From the NCBI GenBank assembly GCA_020746875.1, contig JAGTJL010000013.1:2108001-2172000 (forward strand): a DNA stretch of 64,000 nt. The letters run 5' to 3'. A model generated the notes under the pieces. That model made no database searches. It was given only the letters and a program-made list of their open reading frames with translations, and was not told the origin of the DNA. A program made the position numbers and the translations under genes. The stretch is from Rhexocercosporidium sp. MPI-PUGE-AT-0058. Taxonomy: Eukaryota > Ascomycota > Leotiomycetes > Helotiales. This document shows positions 46,801 to 58,099 of this stretch, piece by piece. Within the stretch, counting starts at the first letter, position 1. Each line of letters opens with the position of its first letter.

Positions 46801-47750
46801 TGCTTATGCTTTGGCTGCCTTAACCGGCATACTTACCACGCTCTTAACCGAGATCCTTATTTAGATTCTAAGATACCTCCTTCCGTCCTCCTCGCTCGGC
46901 GCTCCTAGCACCTCTTTATTAAGCATTACTTAAGTATGTAAGATCTTCCGCCGTATTATTTACCGGTAAACGGCTTCTTTTAAAGCCTTTAAAGGCCGCC
47001 AGCCTCATTACTTTAGCCGTTAGCTTCGCGCTCTTTTCGGCTAAGAACCTTACGTAAAAGATATACTAACCTTCCTGGATCTCCAGACCTTAGCTGCTTT
47101 TTATTACAGACTGAGCCGCTTTTAGAAAAAATAAATTTATTTTTATTTAATATATATTTATTTATTATATAAATTATAATATCGAGTATTATCCTTCGTA
47201 AGAGTAGGCCTACGAAGCCACGCGGTTACTTACAGATGCCGCCGATTATATATCGATTCGGCGCTTATACTTAGATATTAGCTTATATTATCTTTTTTAC
47301 GATTGATTACTTGGGCTTTTAAAACTTACTCTGCTTACGTAAAGTTATTTTTACTTCTCTTTCCTCGCGGAGCTGTGCTACCGCCCGTCCGTAAAGCCTT
47401 TACGCAGCGTCTGGCCTGGTCGATAAGCGTGTTTAGACTCCGATTAACTTAGAGAAGCCGGTAACATTTAGTAAGCCGTGGATAAATCGCGTAAAGCGGA
47501 ATCCGGCTGCGTAATACGTTTAATTAAAAGAGAGATACCGTTTCCTTTATAATTGAGCCATTATCCGAGCTTGTATTATTACCGCACGTCGCGTTTAGGA
47601 TAAGCGATAAAGGAGTTCTTTTTTAAGTCGTCGAAAGCGTCGCTAGCCGAGGACATGAGCTGCTCGGCGTACATAAGCTAAGGTTGTTGCTCGAGCAGCG
47701 AGGCAGCTGCGGGAGGTTGTCAGAAAAAGAGTTAAGTAAAAAAGGGTTTT
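46800..47750 (-). pseudogene. GC islands with minus-strand coding traces, unknown
   Basis: Two GC-balanced islands (46800-47110 and 47200-47720) are separated by an AT-rich patch. On the minus strand the first reads FLAEKSAKLTAKVMRLAAFK and on to TAEDLTYLSNA (about 46925-47055) without a stop. The second has AVAQLREEREVKITLRKQ (about 47330-47390). This wording hints at a retroelement Gag-like or other basic helical protein, but is not enough to assign a family. The islands keep TpG and CpA steps. Confidence 0.4.
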
Positions 47751-48059
47751 ACGTAGCTTTTACTTAAGAAAGAGTCGGATTTTTAAAAGTATATAAATTA
47801 AAATAAATAATACTTTCTTAATACTTTTAGTCATTTAATTAAGTAATAAAAGCCTTATAATATAAAAGTTAATATATAAAGCAACTGTTTTAAGACTTAG
47901 GTTTAATTCCTAATAAGGCTTAGTCGCTGTCGAGTACCTTAAGATGTCTTTTCTTAAGAATTTCTTAAGGTACTCGATAATATAATTTTTTTTCTTTTTT
48001 AACTTCCTTTTTATTTTTTAATTTATATTTAGTCTTTCTTTTAGTACTCGAGATTAAAT

Positions 48060-48135
48060 AAGCTCTGACTTCTTTAATAAAAGCTTTTCCTTCTTCTTCT
48101 TTTTTTCTTCTTTTTTTTCTTTTTCTTCTTCTTTT
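48060..48135 (+). repeat. Polypyrimidine tract (TTC/CTT runs)
   Basis: About 75 bases of nearly pure C/T, mostly CTT/TTC triplets and T runs, directly before the microsatellite-linked repeats. Confidence 0.8.
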
Positions 48136-48137
48136 TT

Positions 48138-48467
48138 ATATTATTATTATTATTATTATTATTACCGTAAGTCTTTCTCTTTTACGCGCTCGATATCCTA
48201 GACATCGATTCTACTTATAAAATTTATTATTAATTACAGTTAAAATAATTAAGTCGCGTCTATTTACCTTATACTAACGTATTTACAATCTTTTAAATTA
48301 TATTACTATTACTACCATTACTACTACTATTACCGTAAGTCTTCCCCTCCTATGCGCTCGATATTCTGGATATCGAGCTTACTCACAAAGTCTATTAACT
48401 ATTATTAAAATAATTAAATCGCGTTCATTTACCTTATACTAACGTGTTTATAATCTTCTAGACTACA

Positions 48468-48498
<31 letters not shown>

Positions 48499-48540
48499 CG
48501 TAAGTCTTCCTCTTTTACGCGCTTAATATCCTAATTATCT
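48138..48540 (+). repeat. Three tandem units of about 165-168 bp, each headed by a triplet microsatellite
   Basis: Units begin at CCGTAAGTCTT (48165, 48333, 48498). Each is preceded by a triplet run: (TTA)n before unit 1, mixed (TTA/CTA) before unit 2, (ACT)n before unit 3. Shared parts include ACGCGCTCGATAT, then AAATAATTAA-TCGCGT, then TTATACTAACGT. Unit 3 is truncated near 48540. The triplet series TTA to CTA suggests C-to-T conversion of an ancestral CTA/ACT run. Confidence 0.88.
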
Positions 48541-48990
48541 TCCTTATAACTTTCTAATCCTTAATATATATTATATATATATTAAAAGAGGTTTTTAAAT
48601 ATAAATATTAATATAAATATAATTATTATGAAGAGCGAAGCAACTTCTGCGGCGGCGCATTAGGCGGCTTAGCGGGCTTAAGACGGCGGAAAAGTAATAT
48701 TTATATCTCCATAAGGAAAATTAAGGGCTGTGACTCCATATAAAATAGTAAGTAGATTTTATGCTATAGATAAAGCTTATTAATATTTAGTAAGTAATTG
48801 TTAAGCAAATGGCACGATGCCCGGATTATTTAAGAAAAGGAAGTAAAAGGCGTTATATATGCTTAAAAGTATATCCGGGTTAAATAAGTAGCTTTTAAGA
48901 GCGGTACTCATTATTAAAAAGAAGTGCTATTAATAAGGAAAGTTAAAGCCTTATTAAACCTTTTATAATTCTATTTTTTATATAATAGTA

Positions 48991-49229
48991 ATATTAAAAC
49001 TCGGGTGTTATAATTGGCTTAAGTATTACTAATTAAAGCGGTTTCTGGTAAGATACTATTCGGTAAGATATTAGTTTACTTATATTATTATTTCTATTCT
49101 AAATTCGACTTTCTTTACGTATAAGTATAATGTTTTTATATAATCCGGTGTATTAAGTAATTATATATTATATTTACAAGTTTTATATTATTTTTAAGCG
49201 CTTAAGCCAAGAGCGTTACTTATGAGTAG
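48991..49229 (+). repeat. 240-bp direct repeat, copy B (upstream of helicase)
   Basis: Matches 44020-44259 with C-to-T and G-to-A changes, and is more mutated than copy A. It lies directly before the start of the plus-strand helicase, so it may be that gene's 5' region. Confidence 0.9.
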
Positions 49230-49239
49230 CATTACACCG

Positions 49240-52200
49240 ACTTTTTAATAAAGAGCTAAAGACTATAATCCAGTTCTTAAGTAGTTATAATTTAAGGACG
49301 ATTAAAGAATTAAGAGAGCATAAGCTTTGAATCGAGGACTATTGCCAAGTAATTGAGCACTTAGCTTATTATAATAGCTTTTACTACTTATAGCTAGAGT
49401 GTTAGTATAATATTCGTTATTTCCGTAAGATGAGGAAACATATGCCTTTAGTCTATTAAATTAAGGCTATAATTTATGAAAAAACTATATTATAAAAAGA
49501 AGTTAAGTTTTAAATATATTTCACGAGGCATAAGAAGATTAATTACTTTATAATAATAAATAATTAAGAAAAGAAAAGTATTTAAATAAGCTAGTGATTC
49601 TGTTTTTTAATACGACTTAAGAAGGATTTATTTAAAAAGTTAAAAAAGGATTATAAAGATATAAAATATAATCTTAAAAAGTAAGTAATTATAATTTAAA
49701 TATTAGAGATTTAAGGTCGGAAAAATGCTATAGCTTTATAACGTGATAAAATCCTTACCTTACCTAACTTCGCTAAAAGACGAGGAGATCTGAAGCTTAT
49801 ATAAGCTATTACCGAAGAAAGAGCTTAATACGGGTAATAAAATATTAAAGATTTAATCTCGTCCGGATTTTAGTCGCTGCCGAGGCTATTTTAAAAGATG
49901 CGTATAAGCTATGCAGCGACACCTCGCCAGACCGGAAAATAATACAGTAGCGGGCTAATATCTTAAATGAATTCTATACTGGGGCGTTAAGTAAAGTAAA
50001 TAAGTTCCGGTATTTCAAGAACGCATCGACCTTAATTACTTATTTTATTATTATAAAGCAGCTATTAGTATATTACTATCGCGTAATATATTATAAAGCG
50101 GCTATTTTGCCCGGGCTAAGCTAAACTAAGTGCTGCCTAAGGACGTTATCTAGCTAACTACTTTACAGATCTAAGTTATAACGAGATTATAAAGGCCTTA
50201 GCTTTAAAGAATAAAGAAAAAGCGGAGCTGGCTCTTAAGTATGCTATTCGGCGATTTTACTTAGCGTTAATTTACTATACCGTTAGTAGCGTATTATTTA
50301 AATCTCCGTCTTGAGTTTCTGCGTTATATTAAGTAAAAAGTTCGTAAGAAAGCCGGAGTTTATAAAAGAGTTAAGGAATTTTAATAATTATTTATTAACT
50401 CTGACTTAGATTACTTAACTTATACTCTTTAATTATGTCTGTTTCCAAAAGTAAAACGACGAAAACTAAATCCTGTCTTTCTCGCCAAGATCTGCAAGAA
50501 GTTCTTTTAATAGTTAACGAAAACGTTATTTAGGTATATTCTGTAGTAAAAGCTGTATTTATTTAAAGTTAGAAAAGCTGCAATTGCAAAATATTAAGCT
50601 CGGTGGTCCTTAAATAGGCAGATAATAGAATATCGTAAATAGAATTACATATATCGCAGATTTCTAACTTAATAGTTTCCGAATATTAATAAGCTTATAC
50701 CTTACTTTATAATAAGCTCTTATTCTAAGCCAAGGACCTTATCTTAATAAATCGTGGAAGTTAAATAATAATCTGGACTTAAAAGATTTTAAAACTCGTA
50801 GCTTTTTTATCTTAATAACTCTAAGTTCTTAAAGGTGCCGAGCTCGCTCTCTTTCGGCGGATCTAGGGTAATATTAAGCTCCGGGCTATATTTTTAATTA
50901 AAGCTATAAATAAGAGCGTAGTCTTATATTTTAATGCTATAGCTATTTACAAGGCATATACTCAAGAATTTTTAAAGCGGGTATTAGTATTATTTATATT
51001 CACCCGGCCGCTACTGCGAAAGCCGAATTACTCTTAGTGATGTGGCGAAATACTGCTCGACAGCGTTATTATTAATATAGGAAAAGCTAGTTATAATTTA
51101 TATTTAATATTATAAAGGTTAGCAGCAATCTGGCGCGTATAAAATAATATCGATTCTTGCTTAAAGCGATTATAATCTGTTGCTTCGTATATTATATATA
51201 TTTTGCTTTTAAGATAACTATTCTTCTGACAATAGATCTCCGGTGCTCTTATCTCTCCTTACTCTGGCGAAACTAGACGGGACGGTATAAGCTAATAAGA
51301 CGCTTTCGACTTACTTAACGAAAGCATATGCTCGTGCTAAGTGTTACGCTGTATACGTCGAATTAGCGGCAGTTTGCAGTATAATTACTAAAAAAAGTTC
51401 TTTATTAAAGAACGGGCAAATTTTGATTTTAAAGAGATATAAGAAAAGACATTGAAGATAAGCTAAATCTTATTATTTTAGCTAAACTTAATAACTACAG
51501 CTATTATATTTTTAATTATATATATATTAAAACGATAACGCTCATTATAAATACTTTATTACACCGGAATTACCGAGCATTCGAGAGCTGGCGTATATTC
51601 TTCCGGTTCGATTATATTCTGCAGGGAAAAAGGCCGCGGGGTGCTTTAGAGATATTATTACTGTAAATGCTGGATGCTTTTAAGCGTGATTAAATGCGTA
51701 AGAGGGGTGTATACTCCGAGGCTAATTTACTAACTATTGCTCGGAAATTATATAACGCACTAGGCTTGTAATTCCGGGTCTCCGGTTAGCGGAATAAAAT
51801 ACTTACCGTTATAGGACCTTAGCCAGCCGAGTAAGTAGTTTTAATAATAAGAACCGGCTTTAGCAAGACGATAATTATTATAATTAATGCTGTTATTACA
51901 GATGCTGGGACTATAATCCTTATTCTGTTAATAATTGCTTTACGGGATGATATATTAAGACGCTTTTATAATATAAATATCCGGCTATTAATCTAATCGG
52001 TAGATTCTAAATAGTCGGCTTCATTAGTTATTATATTAACTGAAGCAGCGTGTATTCAAAGCTTCCTTAAATACTGTCATATCCAAGTTAATAAGCAAAA
52101 ACTCGACCGCATTATTATCGACGAAAGTCATCTCACTATTACAGCTAGTGATTACCGGCTATATATAGCCTAACTGGGCTAGTACGTCCGGCAGGTCAGG

Positions 52201-53500
52201 ACGCAGACTGTCTGGTTAATAACAATCTTACCTCTTATAATATAAAAAGAGTTTATTAAGTATAATAAGCTAGTGAAATCTAGAGTCATCCGGGAATTGA
52301 CTAATCGGCCGAATATTAAGTATATAATCAGCTTTAAGACCGGACTCAAGCCTTTAATTAAGAGAGCTGCCGACTTAATATAAGTATACTGGCTTTAACA
52401 GGAGATCTTTAATTATTCCCGCGATAAGATTATTATCTATTGCCGGACGCGAGAAGAAGTAGCCTAGCTTGTAGATATTCTCAAGTATCTTTTATATACT
52501 TTAAGATCTAGAATTAAAAAGGAGAAAGCTATAATTATCTTTAAATAGCTTAATAATAAAAATTAGCCGGTAATTATATTTATATTTATTCTTAGGATTA
52601 GATTTAATTATCCGTTCGTTCGCTGAGTAATTTATATTAATAAATTAGATAAATTAACTGATTTTGCTCAGGAGTTCAGGAAAGTTAAGCGAAATAGAAA
52701 TAAGGCTTCTTTTATTATTTTCTTATATGCCGGGTAAAAGCCTTAAGTTAATGGATATTTATCCGCGGATTAAGAGATTATGCAGCTTTATTTTATATAA
52801 TAATATTATTTCCGTGGTATTCTAAGCCAGTTCTTAGATATTTAATCGGATTAGCGGTAATATATGCCAGGTAAAAAGAAGTATTAGATTTGCCGCGAGC
52901 CCTATAAAGAAGCGCGACCAGCCGACGTTATATTTACCTTACTGTATAAAATAAAGATGGAATTCACTAGGCCAGAAGAAGTCTTATAACAGAATTATAT
53001 CCGAGAGTAAGTCCTTAATAATTATAAGAGCGACCTCGAGATTATAATAAAGCTGTGCTTTTACTGCCGGATTAAGGGCCGTAAGTTCGATTATACGCTA
53101 GGCAAATACTCACGGCGGTTCTGGTGAATTCGTGCTAAGCAAGAGGCGTACTATACACGGGACCGAGAGGACAAGGAGTAAATTAAGCGGTATATAATAT
53201 GCTAGTAATATTATTAATTATAAAATATCTGTCGAGTAGCAGATTCAGAGCATGAGGAGACCGAGTGCCGCTTCCCTGATATAATGATGCCGCTTTATTA
53301 CGGAGTATATTACCGGCCTAGAAGCAAAGAATAATTATAAAAGCATTTCTAGCGCTTTTTTTAAAGCGAATTAGAATATATACTATAGCTAAGGGAGACG
53401 GCATTATTTAGGGGGAACGAGTATATCTAGGCTAATTGCGTAGCGGCGCTTACATTAGCAGAATTTGCATAGGCTTATTATTTAAAGGTTGACTTTACTT
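49240..53500 (+). pseudogene. RecQ-like helicase of the fungal telomere-linked type, RIP-inactivated
   Basis: Near 49343-49450 the plus strand reads VIEHLAYYNSFYYL and RYFRKMRKHM, matching the degenerate Cys2His2 segment of the DUF3505-like N-terminus common in these proteins. KLYNALGL and RTGFSKT follow, the latter a damaged Walker A (51850-51870; G-x-G-x-G-K-T lost). The helicase core stays in frame 1: LDRIIIDESHLTI keeps the DExH box (52120-52131), IIYCRTREEVA is in the second RecA lobe, and motif VI is QEFRKVKRNRN (52669-52701) instead of Q-E-S-G-R-A-G-R-D. A Cys-rich tail with CFYCRIKGRKFDYTLGKY (near 53053-53110) follows. N-terminal and core parts are in different frames, so introns or indels exist. 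Confidence 0.87.
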
Positions 53501-53519
53501 TAACGAGTAGTCCTTGCCG

Positions 53520-54295
53520 TGTTAATTCCTTTTTTTAATATTTTTATTCTCGAGTTCGGTATTAAGGTCTGCTTTCTTAATTTTTAGACTTAGATTAATA
53601 GTAATATAATAGTTTTTATTTATATTATTATAATTAAAAAATCTAAGTATTATATACTAAGATAACGTAAGGATTTATATATAATTAATATATAAATAAT
53701 AAGTATTATATAAAAAAAGAAAAGAGAAAATAAATAAAATATAATAATAAAGGAAACTTTATATATAAGTTAATATTATTATTATTATAAATAAAAGGGA
53801 ATTTTAAAACTTATAATTTATGTAAATTAATTTTAATATAATAAGACGAATTTAATTATATATAATAAGAAGGTAATATATAATAAGCTACTGATTGTTT
53901 TATTAGTTTTAAGAAATTAAAAATGAGTTATAAATTCGATTTAATTAGTTAAATATTTAAGTCATAATAATCTTATATATATTTATAAAGTATATTTAGT
54001 TTTTCTCTTTAATATTTTAAATCTTAAATTAGGTCGTTTTATATTAAAAAGGTTAATAATTATAATATTTGGCTTTAATTTTATTATATAAATTTAATTT
54101 AATATAATTATAAAGTTTAACTTACGAGAGTAATACTTAAATAGTTTTAAACCTAATATTTAATTACAATATAAGTAATAATTCGATATGCCGAGAATTA
54201 ATATTAAGCTCAACTTATATATATAATAATTAATACGTATAATAACTTCATATTATAAAATACAAATAACCTTAAAACTAAAATATTATAACGAT
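53520..54295. other. AT-rich RIP desert
   Basis: Extremely AT-rich, no frame, repeat or RNA gene seen. Confidence 0.55.
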
Positions 54296-54375
54296 AGGTA
54301 TGCTTCGGCTAGGTCAGGGGTCCGGAATAGGTCCGATTCCCCTCCGACTCCTTATATATATGGCTCCCTCTTATA
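54296..54375. other. GC island of unknown origin
   Basis: About 70 bases of GC-rich sequence (AGGTCAGGGGTCCGGAATAG, then CCGATTCCCCTCCGACTCC) followed by a TATATATATGGC box. It resembles the promoter end of an LTR, but terminal repeats were not found. Confidence 0.3.
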
Positions 54376-57225
54376 TAATAACTTTGTAGTTTTTGTATTT
54401 TAAGTATTAAGTTTATCTTCACATATAAGGCTTTTACGTCGTTATAAATATATAATTAAGCTAATTATTATTACTTTAAGCTTTATAAGTTTACAGTAAT
54501 TATTATTTTAAAGTCGACTTAAAACTTTTCTTTTAATTACTATTAATAAGAAGAGTATAAGTTAAGAGATTACTAATTAATATAAAATAATTAAAATTAA
54601 AATCCACTTAATATATATAATATATATCTTAAGTTATTATTATTAAGACTTTAAAAACCTAACCCGGCTTATAAACATTGTAAAAGTAGTATATAACTTA
54701 AGTTATAATTATTAAATAATAAATATTAAACTTAATAAAATATTAATATAAGATTATATTAAGCATACTTTCTTATAACCTAACTATTTTTGTATAAAGC
54801 TCTAACTTCTGTGCTTTAAACCTCGGACGTTTTAAGCTTCCGGTAAAGGGTTATTTAAAGCTAAAACATCGGCTTTCGAAAGCCTTAGCATCCGTGTTTT
54901 AAACCTCGGAAGCTCTGGTTTCCGGTAAGAGATTACGTTAACTCGTAAGCTCGTAAGCCAATACTTAATTAAGCTATACAAGCGAATATACATGTAATTA
55001 GCTAAAGTAGTTATATAGACCTAGAAATCCCTCGTATAATAGAATTATCGATTATATTAAATCTCTTCTTTTTAATTAAAGTATAAAAAATATAAAACTA
55101 AACTACTAATTATAAAATAACTAAAGTAGATTTAAACTAAATATTACACCTAAATTAATATATATTATTAAATATTAAAAAAGATTTAATATATATTTAA
55201 CGCGGAATCTTAAACCTTATTAACTTTACTTATATAAGATAAGAAGGTCCTTAAGCCTTTAAGCTAATTATAATTAACGTAAATTAAATTCTCTTTAAGT
55301 TTATTCTTATTTTATATCTTATTTAATCTTTAAGTTATATATAACCCGTTAATTTAAATAAGATAAGGAAATATTATATAGAAGTAGAATATAATTAGAG
55401 GTGCTCTTAAAGTATAGCAAATCGTCTGAATTCTAGAAGAAGCTCGTAAGGAGCAACTAAGTATATATAAAAAAGAAGGCTACTAAGAGCTAGCACGTGC
55501 CCTGCCATACGATAGGAAAGAAATAAAAAAAGTATAATAAAAAACCAAAATCAAAAAAAGAAATTATTAAGATTAACTTTTGATTTCTCTCTCACGAAAA
55601 CCACTTATTATAAGTTATATAATAAGGTTATTCGGATGTAATATCTTTGTTTTTTATTATTGTAATTCTATTTATTCAAGTCGCTTCCTACTTAATTAGC
55701 GGGCCAGAATAAGTTGTGTACTAAAGTATTAATTGCATTTATGTAACTCTTAAAGTAAGTCTTTACCTTATTATTTTAATTGCTCTCGTATTCCGTTTAC
55801 CTCGCTTAATACAACGTATTTCTACTTAGGGATTTATAGCGTAAAATTAATTTAATTTAGTTTAATTTATAGCTATTATTTATATTTAAATATAATATAA
55901 GATAATTATACAAAAAGGATATAATATATAAGTATTAATCTAAAAGAATAAGAAAAATATATTTCCTTAAATACGTATAAGGTACGATTATAAAATTCAA
56001 TAAATATAATTACAGGATTTTAAGACAAGTTTCACGATATTTAATAATATCTACGTATATTATATCAAGAATTAAATAAAAAGCCAGGTAAAGATTTAAG
56101 TTATATACGTTATTATTAAAGAAATATATATTTATAAAGTACTTAGTAAATATATAACAAGCGAAGCGATATTTTATTCAAAGGGAATTATAATATTAAA
56201 TATAATTTATTAAAAAAGGGGTATTTTTAAGTAATCAATTACTTAGGGTTTACGTCTTTATATAACACTAGTATGAAAATATTAAAATCAACTTTTAAAT
56301 TATTATTCTTTAAAAGAAGTTTATATAGGAACCGATAGTTAAGTTTAATATATAAAATTAAATAGAAAGAGTAGTATTTTATTATTAGGTAATTATTCTT
56401 AAGATATATAAGTAAAAAAAGGCATATAACTCGACGAGCTAAATACGAAAAATATATATACGTAACGTAACTTATATATAATTAAATTAATATAACGTTA
56501 TATAAAAAAAGGAAATATAAGTTAGGGTTCCGTAAGGAATAAAGTTAATAAAATAAACCGAATAAGATTAAGTAAAGCGGACGATAACTTAAGAGGGAAA
56601 TAAAAGAGAATAAAAAGAAAAAAGAAATCAAATCAGAATTAAAATAATAAGTTAAAAGAATATTATTAAGTAAAAGAAGAAATTAATAAGTAAGAAAGAA
56701 GAATTAAAAGAGAATATATAAGAAGGAAGCGTATAAAAGAAAGAGAGCGGTTATTTATATAAAAAAGAAAAGTCGGTTAAATTTTATTATTTAAAGAGTA
56801 TTATAAAATAATTCATTAAGTATAGAATTAGGTTTTTATTAAACGTATATATACGAATCCAGGTCCGGATTATTATTATTTCAGGGAGGATAAGATTATA
56901 ATACGTTAAAATATATAATAAATAAGTAAGTAAAAGCGAAAATAAAATCGCGAGTTAAGTATAATATAAGAAAAGAATAAAAAGTAGTTTACGTTATAAT
57001 TAAGGAATAAATAATACGTTAAGATTTAATATAAAATAAGGATAATTTAATACGTAAGATCAGTGATATACGTTTATTATAATATAAAGACGTATGTAAA
57101 AAAAAGAAAAGAAATAAAAAGAAGAAAGCAAGTATTAAAGTACGAGTTTAAATAAGCGAATATATAAATAAATATAAATAAGTAAATAAGGAACGGAAAG
57201 TAAGTAAAGATTAAGTAAAGAAATA
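54376..57225. other. AT-rich DNA with scattered weak islands
   Basis: Mostly TA-rich desert. A weak GC-balanced patch at about 55390-55520 (CTCGTAAGGAGCAAC, then GCTAGCACGTGCCCTGCC) could be an LTR remnant. Purine-rich sequence increases on the plus strand from 56400 on. No gene was recognised. Confidence 0.45.
54817..54940 (+). repeat. Imperfect 80-bp duplication
   Basis: TTTAAACCTCGGACGTTTTAAGC...TTCCGGTAAAGG near 54817-54852 recurs at about 54898-54935 with small indels. Confidence 0.7.
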
Positions 57226-57227
57226 GA

Positions 57228-57455
57228 TAGATAAATAGGGAGGGTAGATAAGGAGGGTAGATAAGGAAGGAGATAAGGAGGATGAGGGTAGATAAGGAAG
57301 GTGAGGGTAAATAGGGAAGGTAGATAAGGAGAGTGAAGGAGATAAGGAGGGTGAGGGTAGATAGGGAGGGTAAATAGGGAGGGTGAGGTAGATAGGGAAG
57401 GTGAGGGTAGATAAGGAAGGTGAGGGAAATAAAAGGAGAATATAAGGTGAGGGTC
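57228..57455 (+). repeat. Purine-rich minisatellite (GGTGAGGGTAGATAGGGA-type)
   Basis: About a dozen variants of GGTGAGGGTAGATA-GGA stand in tandem, almost pure purine on the plus strand with GGAGGGT and GAAGGTGAGGGT versions. Unit length varies from about 14 to 27 bp by loss of the GGTGAGG part. Long homopurine tracts of this kind can form triplex DNA. Confidence 0.88.
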
Positions 57456-57459
57456 AGGA

Positions 57460-58080
57460 TAGGATTTAGGATTTAAGGTATATTTTCTATCTAAAATTAC
57501 TTAAAAGCAATACTATACTCATTTATATTACGATATAAGCGTTATAATAGGAGATATAGTTAATTAAAAGATAGTATTATAGTACTACGCTTCCTGATTT
57601 AGCGAGAAGCCCGGTACTGCCGGCAAGTCACCGCCTTCTTAATTAAGATTATTTTCTAGTCTTATTTTATTTATACTTAATATAATTAATTATAAATATA
57701 ATAAAAAAATTAGATAATTTTAAATATTATTATAAGGAATATATAATTATATATATTTATCTAAACCTTAATAACGAGATTAATTAAATTATAAACTTAT
57801 TTAATTTTATATAATAAGCAAGAGAATAGCGCTAACCGAATCGAGGTTATTTTCTAGTCTTGAACGAGCGCTTAAAGAGCTGCTTCTTTCTTTATACTTA
57901 TTTTAATAACTTTAAATCAATTTCTAAAGAAACGCGACGGCAAGCTTAAAAAGTATAAAACCGATTTAGATATAGCAAAGGCTGCAAAAGCGAATAAGCT
58001 ACGTTTGTATTATCGGTCGCGGCAGACGTCGCGTTAAATTATCGGTCCAGCTTCTTTTATTACTTACGAGCCCCCTTACT
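57460..58080. other. AT-rich spacer with small GC patches
   Basis: Two copies of TTATTTTCTAGTCTT lie about 200 bp apart (near 57648 and 57847). No gene was recognised. Confidence 0.45.
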
Positions 58081-58099
58081 TAAACGTACCGACCGACAC

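Noticed and set aside
46800..47750. Tad-type LINE ORF1
   Set aside because: The basic helical wording is suggestive only; no reverse transcriptase, endonuclease or poly-A end was seen nearby.
54300..54352. tRNA-like 3' end (GGTCCGATTCC followed by CCGACTCC)
   Set aside because: No matching 5' acceptor strand, D-arm or anticodon arm upstream; the T-arm stem does not pair properly.
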